The notes under the pieces are model-generated. The model ran no database searches. It was not told the origin of the DNA and was given only the letters and a program-made list of their open reading frames with translations. 64,000 nt of DNA from Anthoceros angustus (Eukaryota; Streptophyta; Anthocerotopsida; Anthocerotales; Anthocerotaceae): positions 310,001 to 374,000 of the forward strand of contig MU008153.1 of NCBI GenBank assembly GCA_010909165.1. The letters are read 5' to 3'. A program made the position numbers and the translations under genes. Below are positions 11,166-22,053 of this stretch, piece after piece (within the stretch, counting starts at the first letter, position 1; each line of letters begins with the position of its first letter).

Positions 11166-11571
11166 CACATTTTACGTGTAGCCCTTGTTCGTGTGCCTTT
11201 GTTGACAACGTCCATGTGCCCACCTTCCATCTCTCTAAACAGGTGAGTCTGTGACTTCGTGGAGGCACCACGTTCTGTAGTGTAGTATGAATGAACGATC
11301 GACCAATGCCTGGATACTGGGCACCTTCATAACAGGGCCTCTCAAGTTTACAAGGTCGAGGGTAGAAGTCGAGGGTAGAAGAATTCTCTTGTCATCGATC
11401 TCCGTGAAGATTTGACGTCTTAGATGCGGATGGGCGTCTGACGAGGAGCTAATAACATCAGTCTTGAGCTGGATGCACTGTACATCTCGAAAGGCACGGA
11501 GGTCTTAAACCCATAAAGAAGAGGACCTGAGCCTGAGCCTGGGCCATTGCAACACTCTGCATTCGTCTGTC

Positions 11572-13575
11572 ATGGAGTGTGCCATTGTCTTAGTTGCTCT
11601 GGTGGCTGTCACAAGTGTGCTACTGCTTCTGCGGGGTGCATTGGTCAGGGCTCCTTTGCTGAAGCTTCCTCCAGGCCCCACTCAGCTTCCATTGCTGGGA
11701 AACCTTGGGATATTGCTCGTCTCCAAAAATTTGCCACGTGACCTGATCAAGCTCTCCAAGCAGTACGGTCCTATCATGTGGCTGCAGCTTGGTTCTCGTG
11801 GAGCAGCTGTGGTGTCCTCTTCAGAGCTGGCCCGGGAGGTGCTCAAGGAACAGGGTCAGGTGTTTGCCTCTCGTCCCTTCAACTACGCCTCGTCCCAGCT
11901 CACCTGTGATGGCCAGGACATTGGAGTGGCTCCCTACGGCCCCCTTCAGACCCACCAGAGGTATTCAAACATTGTTGCACCATTTTCTTATCCTTGTTTT
12001 CTATTTATGCCTGAGATCCGGACGTTGGTCTCGACAGGAAGCTTCTGGCTTCACAGTTGCTCTACCCCATTATGACGGCCAAAAGTGAGGAAGCCAGAAT
12101 GGCAGAAGTGAACTTCATGGTGGAGGCCGTCAGGCAGCACATTCTCAAGGCCAAACCCAACAAACCGGAACCTGTGGATCTGGGACTCTTGTTCCGGATC
12201 CTCACCCTGAACAACATCATGCGGATTGGCACCAACCAAGCTCTGGTTACCTACGACAACATCGCAGGGCAGTCCACGACCAAAGATGTGAGCTGAAATC
12301 CTAGACGTATATTGAAGCTCAAAAGCTCAGCAACGCTTGGGACTGAATTCAATGTGGGCCTTCAAGTCTGCAGGTGCAGATGTGACGGACGCAGAGCGAT
12401 TCTACAGCATGATGAAGGACTACGGGATGTGCTTCGCTTTGCCCATGTTGGGAGATTACATTCCCTGGCTCTCCTTTGTGGATGTACTCAATGGCAATAG
12501 AGCCAGGGTGAAACACGTTCGGCGCCGGCTGGATGCCTACGTGAGCAGTGTCATCCAAGAGCATAAAGATAAGGGAAGCTCGGAGTCTGGTCACGGCATG
12601 GACTACGTCGACGTTCTGCTCAGGCTGAAGCAGCCAGACAACCTGATCCAGGCCCAAATTCTGGTAAGCCCTTGCAACGATTGCTTTTGCAATCCCCCTA
12701 CCTTCCTATCAACATTTCCGGGCAACCTCATCCGCGGCGTGCAGGACCTGATCGTGGCGGGGACCGATACCATTTCCACGACCTTGGAATGGGCCTTCAC
12801 GGAAATGCTGCGAAACCCTAGCGTGTACAAGCGGGCGAGGCAGGAGCTGCTGTCAGTGGTCGGCCAGGACCGGTCCGTGATGGAACCGGATCTGCCCAAC
12901 CTGCCCTACATCGACGCGATAGTGAAGGAAACCTTGCGGATGTATCCCTCAGTGCCTCTCCTGCTGCCGCATCTGTCCATCTCGGACACCAAGCTGGCGG
13001 GCTACCACATCCCTGCCAACACCACCATCTTCATCAACGCCCTGGCCATCGGCAGAGACCCCAGTCTGTGGACAGATCCCGACGAGTTCTTACCGGAAAG
13101 GTGGTTGGACAGGTCTGTCATCTTGTCTCCCTCTGCTGAGTCGATGCTTGTCTTGCCGATTGTTTTTAAGAAAAGGAGCACTGGTGATCATGATGCATGT
13201 AGCGATACGGGAGACGCCGGGTTTCGATTCTGGTACCTCGCGCATGCAAAGCTCGCGCTCTACCATCTGAGCTACGCCCTCGGATTCCCTGAGAAAATGT
13301 CTGTCCCGTGGTGCGTGCTTTGCAGTAACCAAGACGTGAACGTGTTGGGGCTCGGGAAGGGGCCGTTGAAGATGGTGCCCTTCGGCACCGGGAGGAGGTC
13401 GTGCGTCGGAGCCGAGTACGCGTTGCGGCTGATGCCGCTCTCCATCGCCAGACTGCTGCAAAGCTTCACTTGGGCTTTGCCTGATGACGCCCAGGAGATC
13501 AATGTGCTGGAGAATCCGGGCGTATTTCTCAGCCGACGCCATCCTGTGCGCAGTGTTCCATCGTTGCCCTCTTAA
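11572..13575 (+). CDS. Cytochrome P450, plant A-type (clan 71-like), 5 exons
   Basis: A membrane-anchored heme monooxygenase, presumably on the ER; the substrate is unknown. Proposed exons are 11572-11960, 12038-12287, 12331-12663, 12745-13112 and 13326-13575, all joining in frame to 529 residues. Visible parts are a hydrophobic N-terminal anchor (2-20), the proline hinge LPPGPTQLP, I-helix AGTDT (329-333), ExxR at E386-R389, PERW (441-444) and heme loop FGTGRRSCVG with Cys473. Intron 2 would be only 43 bp, unusually short for a plant; the relic at 16.2 kb has 63 bp there. Either the intron still splices or the gene is newly damaged. The last intron holds an antisense tRNA-Ala-like sequence. 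The subfamily cannot be told by eye. Confidence 0.88.
13210..13281 (-). tRNA. tRNA-Ala(UGC)-like sequence, probably a degenerate copy or SINE head
   Basis: Reading the minus strand from 13281, the D-arm/A-box is perfect (TAGCTCAGATGGTAGAGC) and the anticodon loop is TTTGCAT (anticodon TGC). The acceptor stem mostly pairs. Against function are an A-G mismatch in the anticodon stem, two mismatches in the T stem, and an A in place of the invariant T54 (ATCGAAA loop). The discriminator would be C. It lies antisense within the last intron of the P450 gene. Confidence 0.6.
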
Positions 13576-14440
13576 TTCATAGAGGGCAGAGATGGTTTCC
13601 GTTGCCATGAAACCCCTGATTGACTGACATCTCCGGACCTTGCACCTGGGATCTTTGGCTTCAAGCAGAAACCGAGACGTACTGTAACCTTAGACTGGAT
13701 CTATTCACACAAAAATTTCCCAAGCACGCAAGCACACACTTCCACTTGTTCTTTGGAGGACTTATCGCTGCCTTATATCAAGTTATCTGGTATATGTGGG
13801 ACGTGGAGGACGTCCCTCTCCTTGCAAAAGTATAGTGTAAGGAGATAGTAATATTTAATTCTTAAATAGTAGAATATATATGCCTCTATTGATAGAACTT
13901 ATCCATCGAAATAGTGATGAAGTAGTGGGGTTTTGTTGTATTTAAATTATCTCACACTAAAGTTATCCATGTGAAAAACTTTGAAGATCAATTATGATCT
14001 TCTAGATTATTGCTAGAACAATTAAAGTTGCAGCAACTTTAGCTTCAACTTCTCATGTTCTTCGACATAGACTTCCACTTTTTCTGCTAGTCAAGTCTAC
14101 AAGTCAAAAGCTAGCAGAATCAGAATTGCAGTAACTTTAATTTCAACTTCTCTTGCATGTTCTTGAGCTTCGACGCTTTTTGCTAGTACCTACAAGTCAA
14201 GAACAAATTCAACGTCATGTTAAGAATTTAAAAATATTAAATGATAAAATTAAGAAATACATTTTTAGGACCCATCTTATGATTAAGAATTAAGAGATAG
14301 AGTTCCAAAACTAATCTAAAAATTATAAAGTAAAAAATACTTTTCCAAACCAATATGACATGTTAGAATGGAATACATACATTCCTAGAACCAACATGAT
14401 AGACATAAACTCTACAACAAATGTGCAAACCTTTCTCGGA
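13576..14440 (+). repeat. P450 3' flank, partner of the inverted duplicate at 9885-10400
   Basis: 13576-13700 and 13955-14430 match, in inverse orientation, the flank of the P450 fragment at 10400-9885. The shared stretch includes TTGAAGATCA and AGATGGGTCCTAAAAATGT-type segments. The interval 13700-13950 is present only here. Confidence 0.8.
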
Positions 14441-15980
14441 CTCCCTCTATGGAATCTTTTGTTCAGGCGTGGAAATCATGACTGGGGCTGAGCTCCCAAT
14501 CCATGTCAAGGTTCGCTAAAATGTGGTTCGCTAAAATGTGGTTGATGGCATTTTAATGTCGCAGACCGAGCTCCCTCTCCTTATTTAGTGCACATTTGTG
14601 CACATTTTTCATCGTATGCAGGTATCCGTTTGTGTATATTTTGCGTCGTATGCAGCCATGTGTTTTGCCAGCCATCGAGCCTTGTTGCTTTTGTTCTGTC
14701 TTTGAATTGGGCTTTGTCCCTTGTTATTGGCAACGTCCTATTCATTTTGTTTGCTGCGAATCATATTGAACCTCTTATTGCGTAAGTTCGCTTCATATCT
14801 TAGTTGATCATAACATGCAACCAAAGTTCGCCATCGCTGAGTAACCTCTCCCTATCCAGCTCGCTTGGGAGGACATCCCTTACGGAGCGATGGAATAGGT
14901 TCCCAAGAACGAGCCTCACATAAGTGCTGATTGAATTGTAATCTATTTTGGGTCTTCCACCCACAAAATGGGGGCAGCTTGCATAGACCCATGTTTAACC
15001 ACTTATACTTGAGCTTGCCATTAGAGCCCTTTACCATGGCATAATGCATGTTTTAATTCACACCAAGCATATCTGGTCCTCAACTAACATTGGTTCTCAC
15101 TTCACCAAAAGACATATGAAACTAAAAAAATGAGTTTTTAAAATAAAAAATGAGTTTCTAAAACTAAAAACAGTTCACCGGGGAGAGAGAGACCGAGGAA
15201 AGAGGGACCGGGGAGACAGCCTCCGCACTGGTCACCCTGGGAGGTACAGGTGAGTATAGGATACCCCCTGCAGAGAGCGCCCCCGCCTTGAGGCGGCTCC
15301 GTTTTCTGTAGCCGCTAGGTAGTCAGCAGAAAGAAGAGCTAGATGACTTGCTCCCAATGACTACCTTTAGAGTGTTTTGTGGGACTAGGTAGTGAAGCAG
15401 GCCACGCTTACAGCAAATCGTGAAGAACCGGAGCATGTACTCGCTGTGGACAATTTCGAATTCCAACTTCCAGTGAACGACGATCGGTACGCTCAGAGTC
15501 GATCTACACGCAGCAGCCCATCTGTGTGGACAAGGAATGAAATGGTAGCGACTTCAGAAATGTGGAAACTGTAGCCTGGTTTGCCCTAGTCTCATAACTC
15601 TAAACACCCCTCCTTACCGGGCAAACAGCATTCAAAATACAGGACCCAACCCGTCGGCAGATAGGCAGATAGACAGATACAGAGAACCTGCAAGCTTGAT
15701 TTCCCGCGTCACGACAGGGCCCTGAAAGTCAAGGTGACGTACTGAAGCAAGAGCATACAGTACAGCTTGTAAGCCATTGAAGTGTTCTGCGAGCACAGCT
15801 GGTAATTAATTGGGAGGGCCACTCTGGTCGAGACAGGAGGGCCCATTGCAAGATTTGGATATGGACAGGGGGAGGGATGGATCTGCAAGCAAAGTGAGGT
15901 GATGGGGAGCAGGAAAGAAGGGAAGGAGGGAAAAAAAATCAGGCATCACTCGCACTTTGATTCATGTCTGAGATTGTCGT
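14441..15980. other. Stretch without a gene
   Basis: Nothing supported as coding. A near repeat of AAAATGTGGTT occurs at 14519-14543, and a purine-rich GACCGGGGAGA repeat lies around 15178-15222. Confidence 0.45.
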
Positions 15981-15984
15981 CAGG

Positions 15985-16355
15985 ACAGTTGCTCTACCCC
16001 ATTATGGCGACCAAAAGTGAGGGAGCCAGAATGGTAGAAGAGAACTTCACGCGGGAGGCTGCCAGGCAGCACATTCTCACGGCCTAACCCAACAAACCGG
16101 AACCCGTGGATCTGGGTCTCTTGTTCCGGATCCTCACCCTGAACAACATCATACAGATTGGCGTCAACCAGGCTCTGGTTACATAGGATAAGATCGTAGG
16201 AGAGTCCAGTACCATAGATGGTGAGCTGAACTCCTAGACTGAATGCTGCTCCACTGTAACCGTCTTGAAGCTCAAAAGCTCAGCAATGCTTGTAACTAAA
16301 TTGAATGTCGGTCTTAAGTCTGCAGACGCTAATGTAACGCAAGCAGAGCGATTGT
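15985..16355 (+). pseudogene. P450 relic: exon 2 to start of exon 3
   Basis: Close copy of 12052-12400 of the intact P450 (for example AACAAACCGGAACC, CTTGTTCCGGATCCTCACCC). A stop codon follows ILTA, a second stop lies at the AGGCTCTGGTTACATAG segment, and the exon 3 part is frameshifted. It preserves a 63-bp version of intron 2. Confidence 0.85.
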
Positions 16356-16815
16356 CCATTAGGGGCCTCACGAGCAGTGGGTAAAACAATTCTCTTCTTT
16401 TCGATCTCATGCGTGGATGCGGAATAGGGTCTGACGAGATGCTAACAGTACCTGGTTTGGGATGGCTGCACCACAGATCTCGAAAGGATGGAGGTTTTAA
16501 ACCGATATGCGGAACAGGGTCTCAGGTTTACCCAGCACCTTCAATTCTTCTCTTATGGAGTCCGCCATCTGTTTGTTGCTCTGGTGGTTCGTGTGCTACT
16601 GCTGCTGCTGGGTGATGTATGGGTCAGGGCTCCCCAGCTGAAGCTCTCCATAGTTGGGAGACTTTGGCATTCTGCTCACCTCAAAAAAATTGCTCGACGA
16701 CCGGATCAAGCTCTCCAAGCATTATGGTCCCATCATGTGGCTGCAGCTTGGGTCTCGCGGAGCACTTGTGGTGTTCTCTTTTTGGGGGAATCTGAAGGAA
16801 CAGGGTGGGTGTGCA
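16356..16815 (+). pseudogene. P450 relic: promoter plus exon 1
   Basis: Matches the promoter and first exon of the intact gene (about 11340-11850), including CATCTCGAAAGG-type upstream sequence, the hydrophobic anchor region and AGCTCTCCAAGCA, CCCATCATGTGGCTGCAGCTTGG. It is frameshifted within the proline-rich hinge and breaks off after GGAACAGGGT. It stands downstream of the exon 2-3 relic, so the two pieces come from successive tandem copies or a rearrangement. Confidence 0.85.
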
Positions 16816-16870
16816 AAGTCATTGATCACTGTGTTATTTTATTGTTTTTTATTGCCATTGAAAAGCAACC

Positions 16871-16942
16871 GGTCCCATAGTCTAGTGGTTAGGACACTGG
16901 ACTCTGAATCCAGTAGCCCGAGTTCAAATCTCGGTGGGACCT
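16871..16942 (+). tRNA. tRNA-Gln(CUG)
   Basis: A full cloverleaf: acceptor GGTCCCA pairs perfectly with TGGGACC (16935-16941), anticodon loop CTCTGAA gives anticodon CUG, and the T loop is TTCAAAT between GCCCGAG and CTCGG. A-box TAGTCTAGTGGTTAGG and B-box GAGTTCAAATCTC are intact. No intron. It sits between P450 relics. Confidence 0.96.
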
Positions 16943-16964
16943 CTGTCCCAAAAGAATTAGGTGG

Positions 16965-16969
16965 TTTTT
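16965..16969 (+). terminator. Pol III terminator for tRNA-Gln
   Basis: A run of five T starts 22 bases past the tRNA 3' end, the first T run able to stop RNA polymerase III. Confidence 0.6.
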
Positions 16970-17024
16970 ATTCTGACTCCAGAGTTTCTCCCGTCATATA
17001 TATTGTCTAACATGTACGTCGTAG

Positions 17025-17110
17025 CAAAGGGCAGCACATACTCAGGCCAAACGCAACAAACTGGAAGCTGTGCATATGCCCCGACAAACCGGAAGCTGTG
17101 GATGTGTCTA
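17025..17110 (+). pseudogene. Small P450 exon 2 fragment, internally duplicated
   Basis: GGGCAGCACATACTCAGGCC, AACAAACTGGAAGCTGTG and again ACAAACCGGAAGCTGTGGAT match the exon 2 region near 12135-12180. Too short and scrambled to code. Confidence 0.7.
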
Positions 17111-18185
17111 AGAGCGACGACTCTGTGAAGCTGAGATGCTGAACCTGTGGAAACGTAATTCCCGGGCGAACACTTTACATATGCCTTCTGAGCCAATTGC
17201 CATGGTACATGTACTGCTAGCCAATCTACTTCAGGCTTCTCCACTACATGGTTGCTTTATGCCTTATTGAGGCAATTGCCATAATGCATTGGTAGCCAAA
17301 CTACTTCAGGTTTCTCCACTACATGGTTGTTTTGAATCTGGCACGGCATTCGCCCTTCATGTTTTCTCGCCGCTCTGACTAGTATTTGCTGTGCAAAGAA
17401 GGAGGAACTGCTTGCGACCATGGTAGGTGATCATTTCTTTCAAAAAACTTAGTCCAGAGTTTTTGGAGTCCACGGTGTGTTTCATGCTTTCTTCATGGTC
17501 TGTCGGGGCGATTGTGTGGAACCATGGTGTTACGGATCTTCATATTCATCGAGCAGTCTAAGCTATCATCAGTAACCCTAAACCCCAGGGGCCCTAAACC
17601 TAGCTATAACAGCTATGTGCATAACCTTTGAATTGTGATAGACGGGTGGCTCTCCTAATGGAAGGGAGGCGACAAAAGGAAGAGCAGCACAGATAGCAAC
17701 AAAGCTGGCAAATGGCGGCGTGGAAAAGCTGTTGCCAAGCTTTTCCACAATCTGATGCTCCATACCACGCGTCTGCCCACGAAGCAACCCACTGCAGTTC
17801 CAACAACCCACTGAAGTTTAAGGAAGACAAGGCTGAAATAGATCCTCATAGACAGCCAGCTTGAGCTCCTTGAACTGCCATTCCATGCAGAGATGACGGC
17901 CGTTAATTCTCCTGTGGCATGCTGCGTTTCAATTCAATCCTGTGGACACAACTGGAGGAGCATGCGTGCTTACAACTTGTTATCCAAGTGTTCCTGAAGG
18001 GACAACGGAGCGCAAATATGTACCTTCGAGCTACAGGGGACTTAAATCACGACCCTGCCACCAGCGAGCTCAACAGAGACCTGTTCTTGCGGTCCTACCC
18101 AAAGGCCTGACAGGATGCTTTGAACGATTCGAGGTCCTTGAACAATTTGAAGTCTGGTCTGTGCGCACCTTCATGTGATTCGTAG
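17111..18185. other. Intergenic stretch before FANCL
   Basis: No supported gene. A direct repeat (GCCATGGTACATGTACTGCTAGCC region, again near 17275-17330 with AACTACTTCAGG, CTCCACTACATGGTTG) is visible at 17200-17335. The rest holds the FANCL promoter. Confidence 0.45.
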
Positions 18186-20639
18186 ATGACCTCAGCTCCT
18201 GTCGTTGAGCCACATTTCTTCTTGGAGGGTTATTCCATGGCTCCAACTCTGCTTCCGCTCAACGTGCACATGACAGCCTTCCATGTGATTCTGTTTCTGC
18301 AAGTAAGCTATGCTGCTGCTGTTGCCGCTGCTTTGTACCTTGGGTCGGAACCTTGCAAAGGATGCTTGTCGTTTCGGGACACTTCTGGTTCTGAGATGCG
18401 CAGATGTTGCAGGGACAGGAGTTTGCCTTCTCTTTGCACAATGTGCCGGGGCCGGAGAGCCAATCGTCTTTGAAAAACGCCAAACTGGAGTGTAACTTGG
18501 ACCTTCGTAGGCTTCTCAAGGGATTCGAGCGAACCCTGCAAGAGGTCTTTCGTGTTCCTATCTGATCTGCAAGGGCTTTTGCGCTTCATGAATGCTAGGC
18601 TAGCAAGAGGCATAATCCATCCAAAGCACTTGTGCTTTCTGACACACCCGAAGACCTAACATGTGTGAAACATATCTGTGCAGAGATTGACTCAAAGCAT
18701 GAATGTTGCGAACTTTGTGATAGAGCTAGAGGAAATCCTGGTTGGTAGCCCTGGCCTCGTTGTACTTTAATTGCTATTGAATTTGAGCCACTTCAATCCT
18801 CAACCATTCCAGCATTTGTCAGGAGCGGATTCTTTGTGCTCAACCAAAAATATGTCTCCCATCAGCAACTTTCTACACTCAAGTTTGCTCAGAAGTAAGT
18901 TGGCACAATCCCTTCACAGAACTTGAGTTATTTTCTTCAGTCCCTGCGGCCAACTAACTGCATGATTTTCACAGCTGGAGTCTGTTGGGCTGGAGCATTT
19001 GATGTGGCTGGGAGAAGATCTTAAATACTTGCGGCTCCGCGTTTTGTAAGCCCTCTTGTCTTGATGTGGATAGACTGCAAGAAGGCCTCTGGGGTGCATA
19101 GTGCAGCCTGCCTCAGGCAGTAACCTGACTTCAACGGTATTGCTTCCCATAAACACACAGCGATCAGGCTGCCCGAGAGCATATTGTCCATGTGGAATTA
19201 CCAGCCGCGTATCCAGACATTGAACCCATCACTTCTGCAGTAAGTGTGCTAGCAGGCTGCCACTGTTACTTCGTGTCGACTGGTTATATGCCAGTAGAAA
19301 CACTCATCTGTGTTTCGTTTCCAGGACCTGCCATCTGCAGTGGAACTATCATGGTCTCGGGGTTCTTCCCTCAAGGACATCGTAACCCAATATGAACAGG
19401 TATCAGCACCATAAACTGAATCATTCCTTATTCAGAACTCACATCGTGAATCTTTTCTTCGGTGAGTCGCCTGAGTGTAGGCTGTAAACAAGTATGAAGA
19501 CTTTTGGACTGTGATGGAGGACATCGACAGTAAGGTCTGGGTCATGGAACCAGAGCATCCTTCCAGAGCCGATACTTCTCGGCGTATTGCACTAGGTATG
19601 TTGACTCTTAATGTGTGGAGACCGTGCAATAGGACATCAGCAGGGCCACGCTGAGCTGGCTGGTTTCCATCTCTTACCAGGTGGTCACTGCTCGCTATCA
19701 GTAACCGTGGACCCTCTCTTCCCACGTTCCTTTCCCCTGTAGGTTGAGTTTCACCTTCTCTTCATCGAATTCCGCTTCCTTGTCACGCCAGTGTTGACTG
19801 TGATACGGTCTGCAGGTGCCACTTTCTTGGCTCAGATGCCAGTGTTGGGCCCCTGAGAAAACAACTGAACAACAGTGCAGGCTTATGGTACCCCATCTTC
19901 AACTGTTAACTGTCATGCACATGGTTCTGATGCTTCCTATGACCAGGGAGGGGTTCACGTTGCAGGAAGGCTGACAGGCTGCTACTCAGAAACCTTGAGC
20001 AAATTCTGCAGATCAATTTCCCATCACCCCAAGACAAAGGGCAGCAAGACCTCAGTGCAGATTGTGGAATTTGTTACGCATACCGAGCACCTGACAGTAA
20101 GGTCTCATCGATCTGTCTTGTTGCAGTTGAATCCCTGCCGACATTGTGCTGACCACCTCTTGGCTCGCTGCTGATTGAGTGCAGGTGGGACAACGAAGAA
20201 AATTTCAGGAGAAGGAAGCATTCCTGATCGTGCTTGTGACAACCCACAGTGCGGACATCCCTTTCACAGTGCATGTCTGATCGAGTGGTTACAATCCATC
20301 GCAACCACCAGACAGTATGTTCGTCCTTTCACTGGTAACTTTGCTACGCTATTTCCTTACAGAGGTGTTTCCGCTTACACGTTTTGGATCCACCATGCAG
20401 GTCATTTGATGTCTTTTTCGGACAGTGCCCGTACTGTTCCCATCCTATTGCTGTGAAGGTAACCTCTAATTGAGAGGTTGTGGGTGGCAAGGGAATCAAC
20501 TATGAGTTGCTAGCTTTGGCCATGCCCATTTGCTCCGGCATCCTTGCAGGTTCTTCCTGCCTTGTACAAGCCTGACATGCCTATACCAGTACCACCTAAC
20601 CCAACTCACTTTCTTCCACTAGAGAGAAGGAACAAGTGA
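18186..20639 (+). CDS. FANCL: FANCL, Fanconi anemia-type E3 ubiquitin ligase, 14 exons
   Basis: FANCL is the RING E3 that monoubiquitinates FANCD2/FANCI in interstrand crosslink repair. Exons: 18186-18302, 18413-18544, 18684-18740, 18823-18894, 18975-19045, 19161-19239, 19325-19399, 19493-19595, 19681-19738, 19816-19887, 19966-20096, 20185-20314, 20401-20458, 20550-20639. All phases agree, giving 414 residues. The N-terminal ~100 residues match the ELF domain (SLKNAKLECNLDLRRLL parallels human LKNARLLCSWQLRTIL). The URD region contains GLEHLMWLGEDLKYLRLRV and REHIVHVELPAAYPD. The RING ligands are all present: C312, C315, C340, C345, H350, C353, C375, C378, with the E2-contact I314 and W357. 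The C-terminus runs 31 residues past the last Cys pair's HPIAVK. Exon 2's donor (GTCTTT) and exon 8's acceptor are the weakest sites. Confidence 0.93.
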
Positions 20640-21180
20640 GCCTCCTCTCGGGTTCCCCACCCACTCCCCCTTCCCGCTCGTGTGTTGGTGTCAAGTACTT
20701 CCACACGCCAATCTAATTCTGTAGCAACACGGGAGCATTCCGTCATGAGTCACTCTACATAACTGAGGTATGCTCATCTCTGTTTGTGGGAGCCAACAGC
20801 ATCACACAACCCTCGTGCAGAGTGGTAGTTTTCACGTTCATTGTGCGATGTATAAGCCGCAATGCAAATGTCTACACAACCAGTTTCGTGCCATTTTCGC
20901 CATGGCAAACGTGTAAGGACGTACTGCAAGGGCACTAATTGCTTCCTCAGGATGGTGATTAGGGTTTGAGGTAACTGCAGTATGTCTGTACCGGAATGTC
21001 TGCCCTGTTAGCTACCTGTTCGTCTTCGAATGGATCACTGATTAGGGTTTGAGACAACTGCAGTGTGTATGTACTGGAATGTCTGCCCGCCCTGTTAACT
21101 ACCTGTTCGTCTTCATCAAAAATCCCGTGTTCACGTGTTCATATAATACCCGTAACTGACGTTGTGCACTTCTCACAGAC
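20640..21180. repeat. 3' flank of FANCL with an 87-bp tandem repeat
   Basis: 20956-21032 and 21043-21117 share GATTAGGGTTTGAG, AACTGCAGT, GGAATGTCTGCCC and CTACCTGTTCGTCTTC. On the minus strand both contain a telo-box-like AAACCCTAATC. No coding region. Confidence 0.65.
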
Positions 21181-22050
21181 TTGCCCCGACTCCTGACGTT
21201 CTACAAACCTGGACTACTAGAAGTACACAGTATGGGTACAGGCCCTCGGGCCACCGGAGAGTACCCGCATCTTCGGGATCGCATGCGCGCACCGAGTCCT
21301 ACTGACAACTTTCAAAGTCACCGTAACGGGCTGCCAGACAATCTGTTGACCAGTTGCACCAAGTCTGTCGGTCACGCCGACGATTACACCAACGAGTCAC
21401 CCAAACAGCAGTAAAACGGATAATTGATTTATGATAAAAGGAACGCAGAACGTTCTTTATTAAGCGGCCGAAATTTCAGCACGCAGAAACACAGATTGTG
21501 CAGATCTGTGAAACCTACAGAAATCCCTATATCTTAACAAGACTGCCACATCTCTAAGAAACTGATCATTCTCTAGAAGAGACAATGCACTTGAAGAATA
21601 TCAAAACCCTTGACACCGTGTTCAGTCACGAGGAGCCACCATCGAAGGCCAGCACAAGTAGCACCAGGTCCTTCACCGTAAACCATCTGAAATTTCTGTC
21701 AAGCATAGAGCTCCAGGGCATACACAACATGCGAGGGGAGTACACATAACATCAGTGAAAACACAGCAGTTGCCAGCTGACACAGCGAGTAACATCGCTT
21801 CAGACCAGCTACACTTCCAAATAATCCAGGGCAACATAAACGGAACAACCAAAGAGAGTCGATCAGGAAAACCTTGAGGGACAATTGCAAGGTGCTTCAC
21901 CTGGATACCCGACCAAACACACACAGGATACAACCGCCGATAAGTATCGGAGATGCACGCACCGCCCCGGAAAATAACCACGCAATTATTTTGAGGTTGA
22001 AGAAGAGATTGCATTACGCAGCAACTCGGATAGCTCAACCGAAGTAGCAG
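21181..22050 (-). other. Possible minus-strand transcript end, product unknown
   Basis: A minus-strand AATAAA (plus 21456-21461) could end a transcript coming from about 22.9 kb. The longest minus ORF (22038-21673, 121 residues, Cys-rich) has no domain I recognise and is not convincingly coding. A plus-strand ORF at 21181-21414 is equally unsupported. Confidence 0.2.
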
Positions 22051-22053
22051 CGT

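Noticed and set aside
18259-18613. Minus-strand ORFs within FANCL
   Set aside because: Antisense to FANCL exons 1 and 2, which have family matches on the plus strand.
20175-20456. 93-codon ORF as a stand-alone small RING protein
   Set aside because: It is FANCL exon 12 plus intron read-through; the last two RING cysteines are in exon 13.
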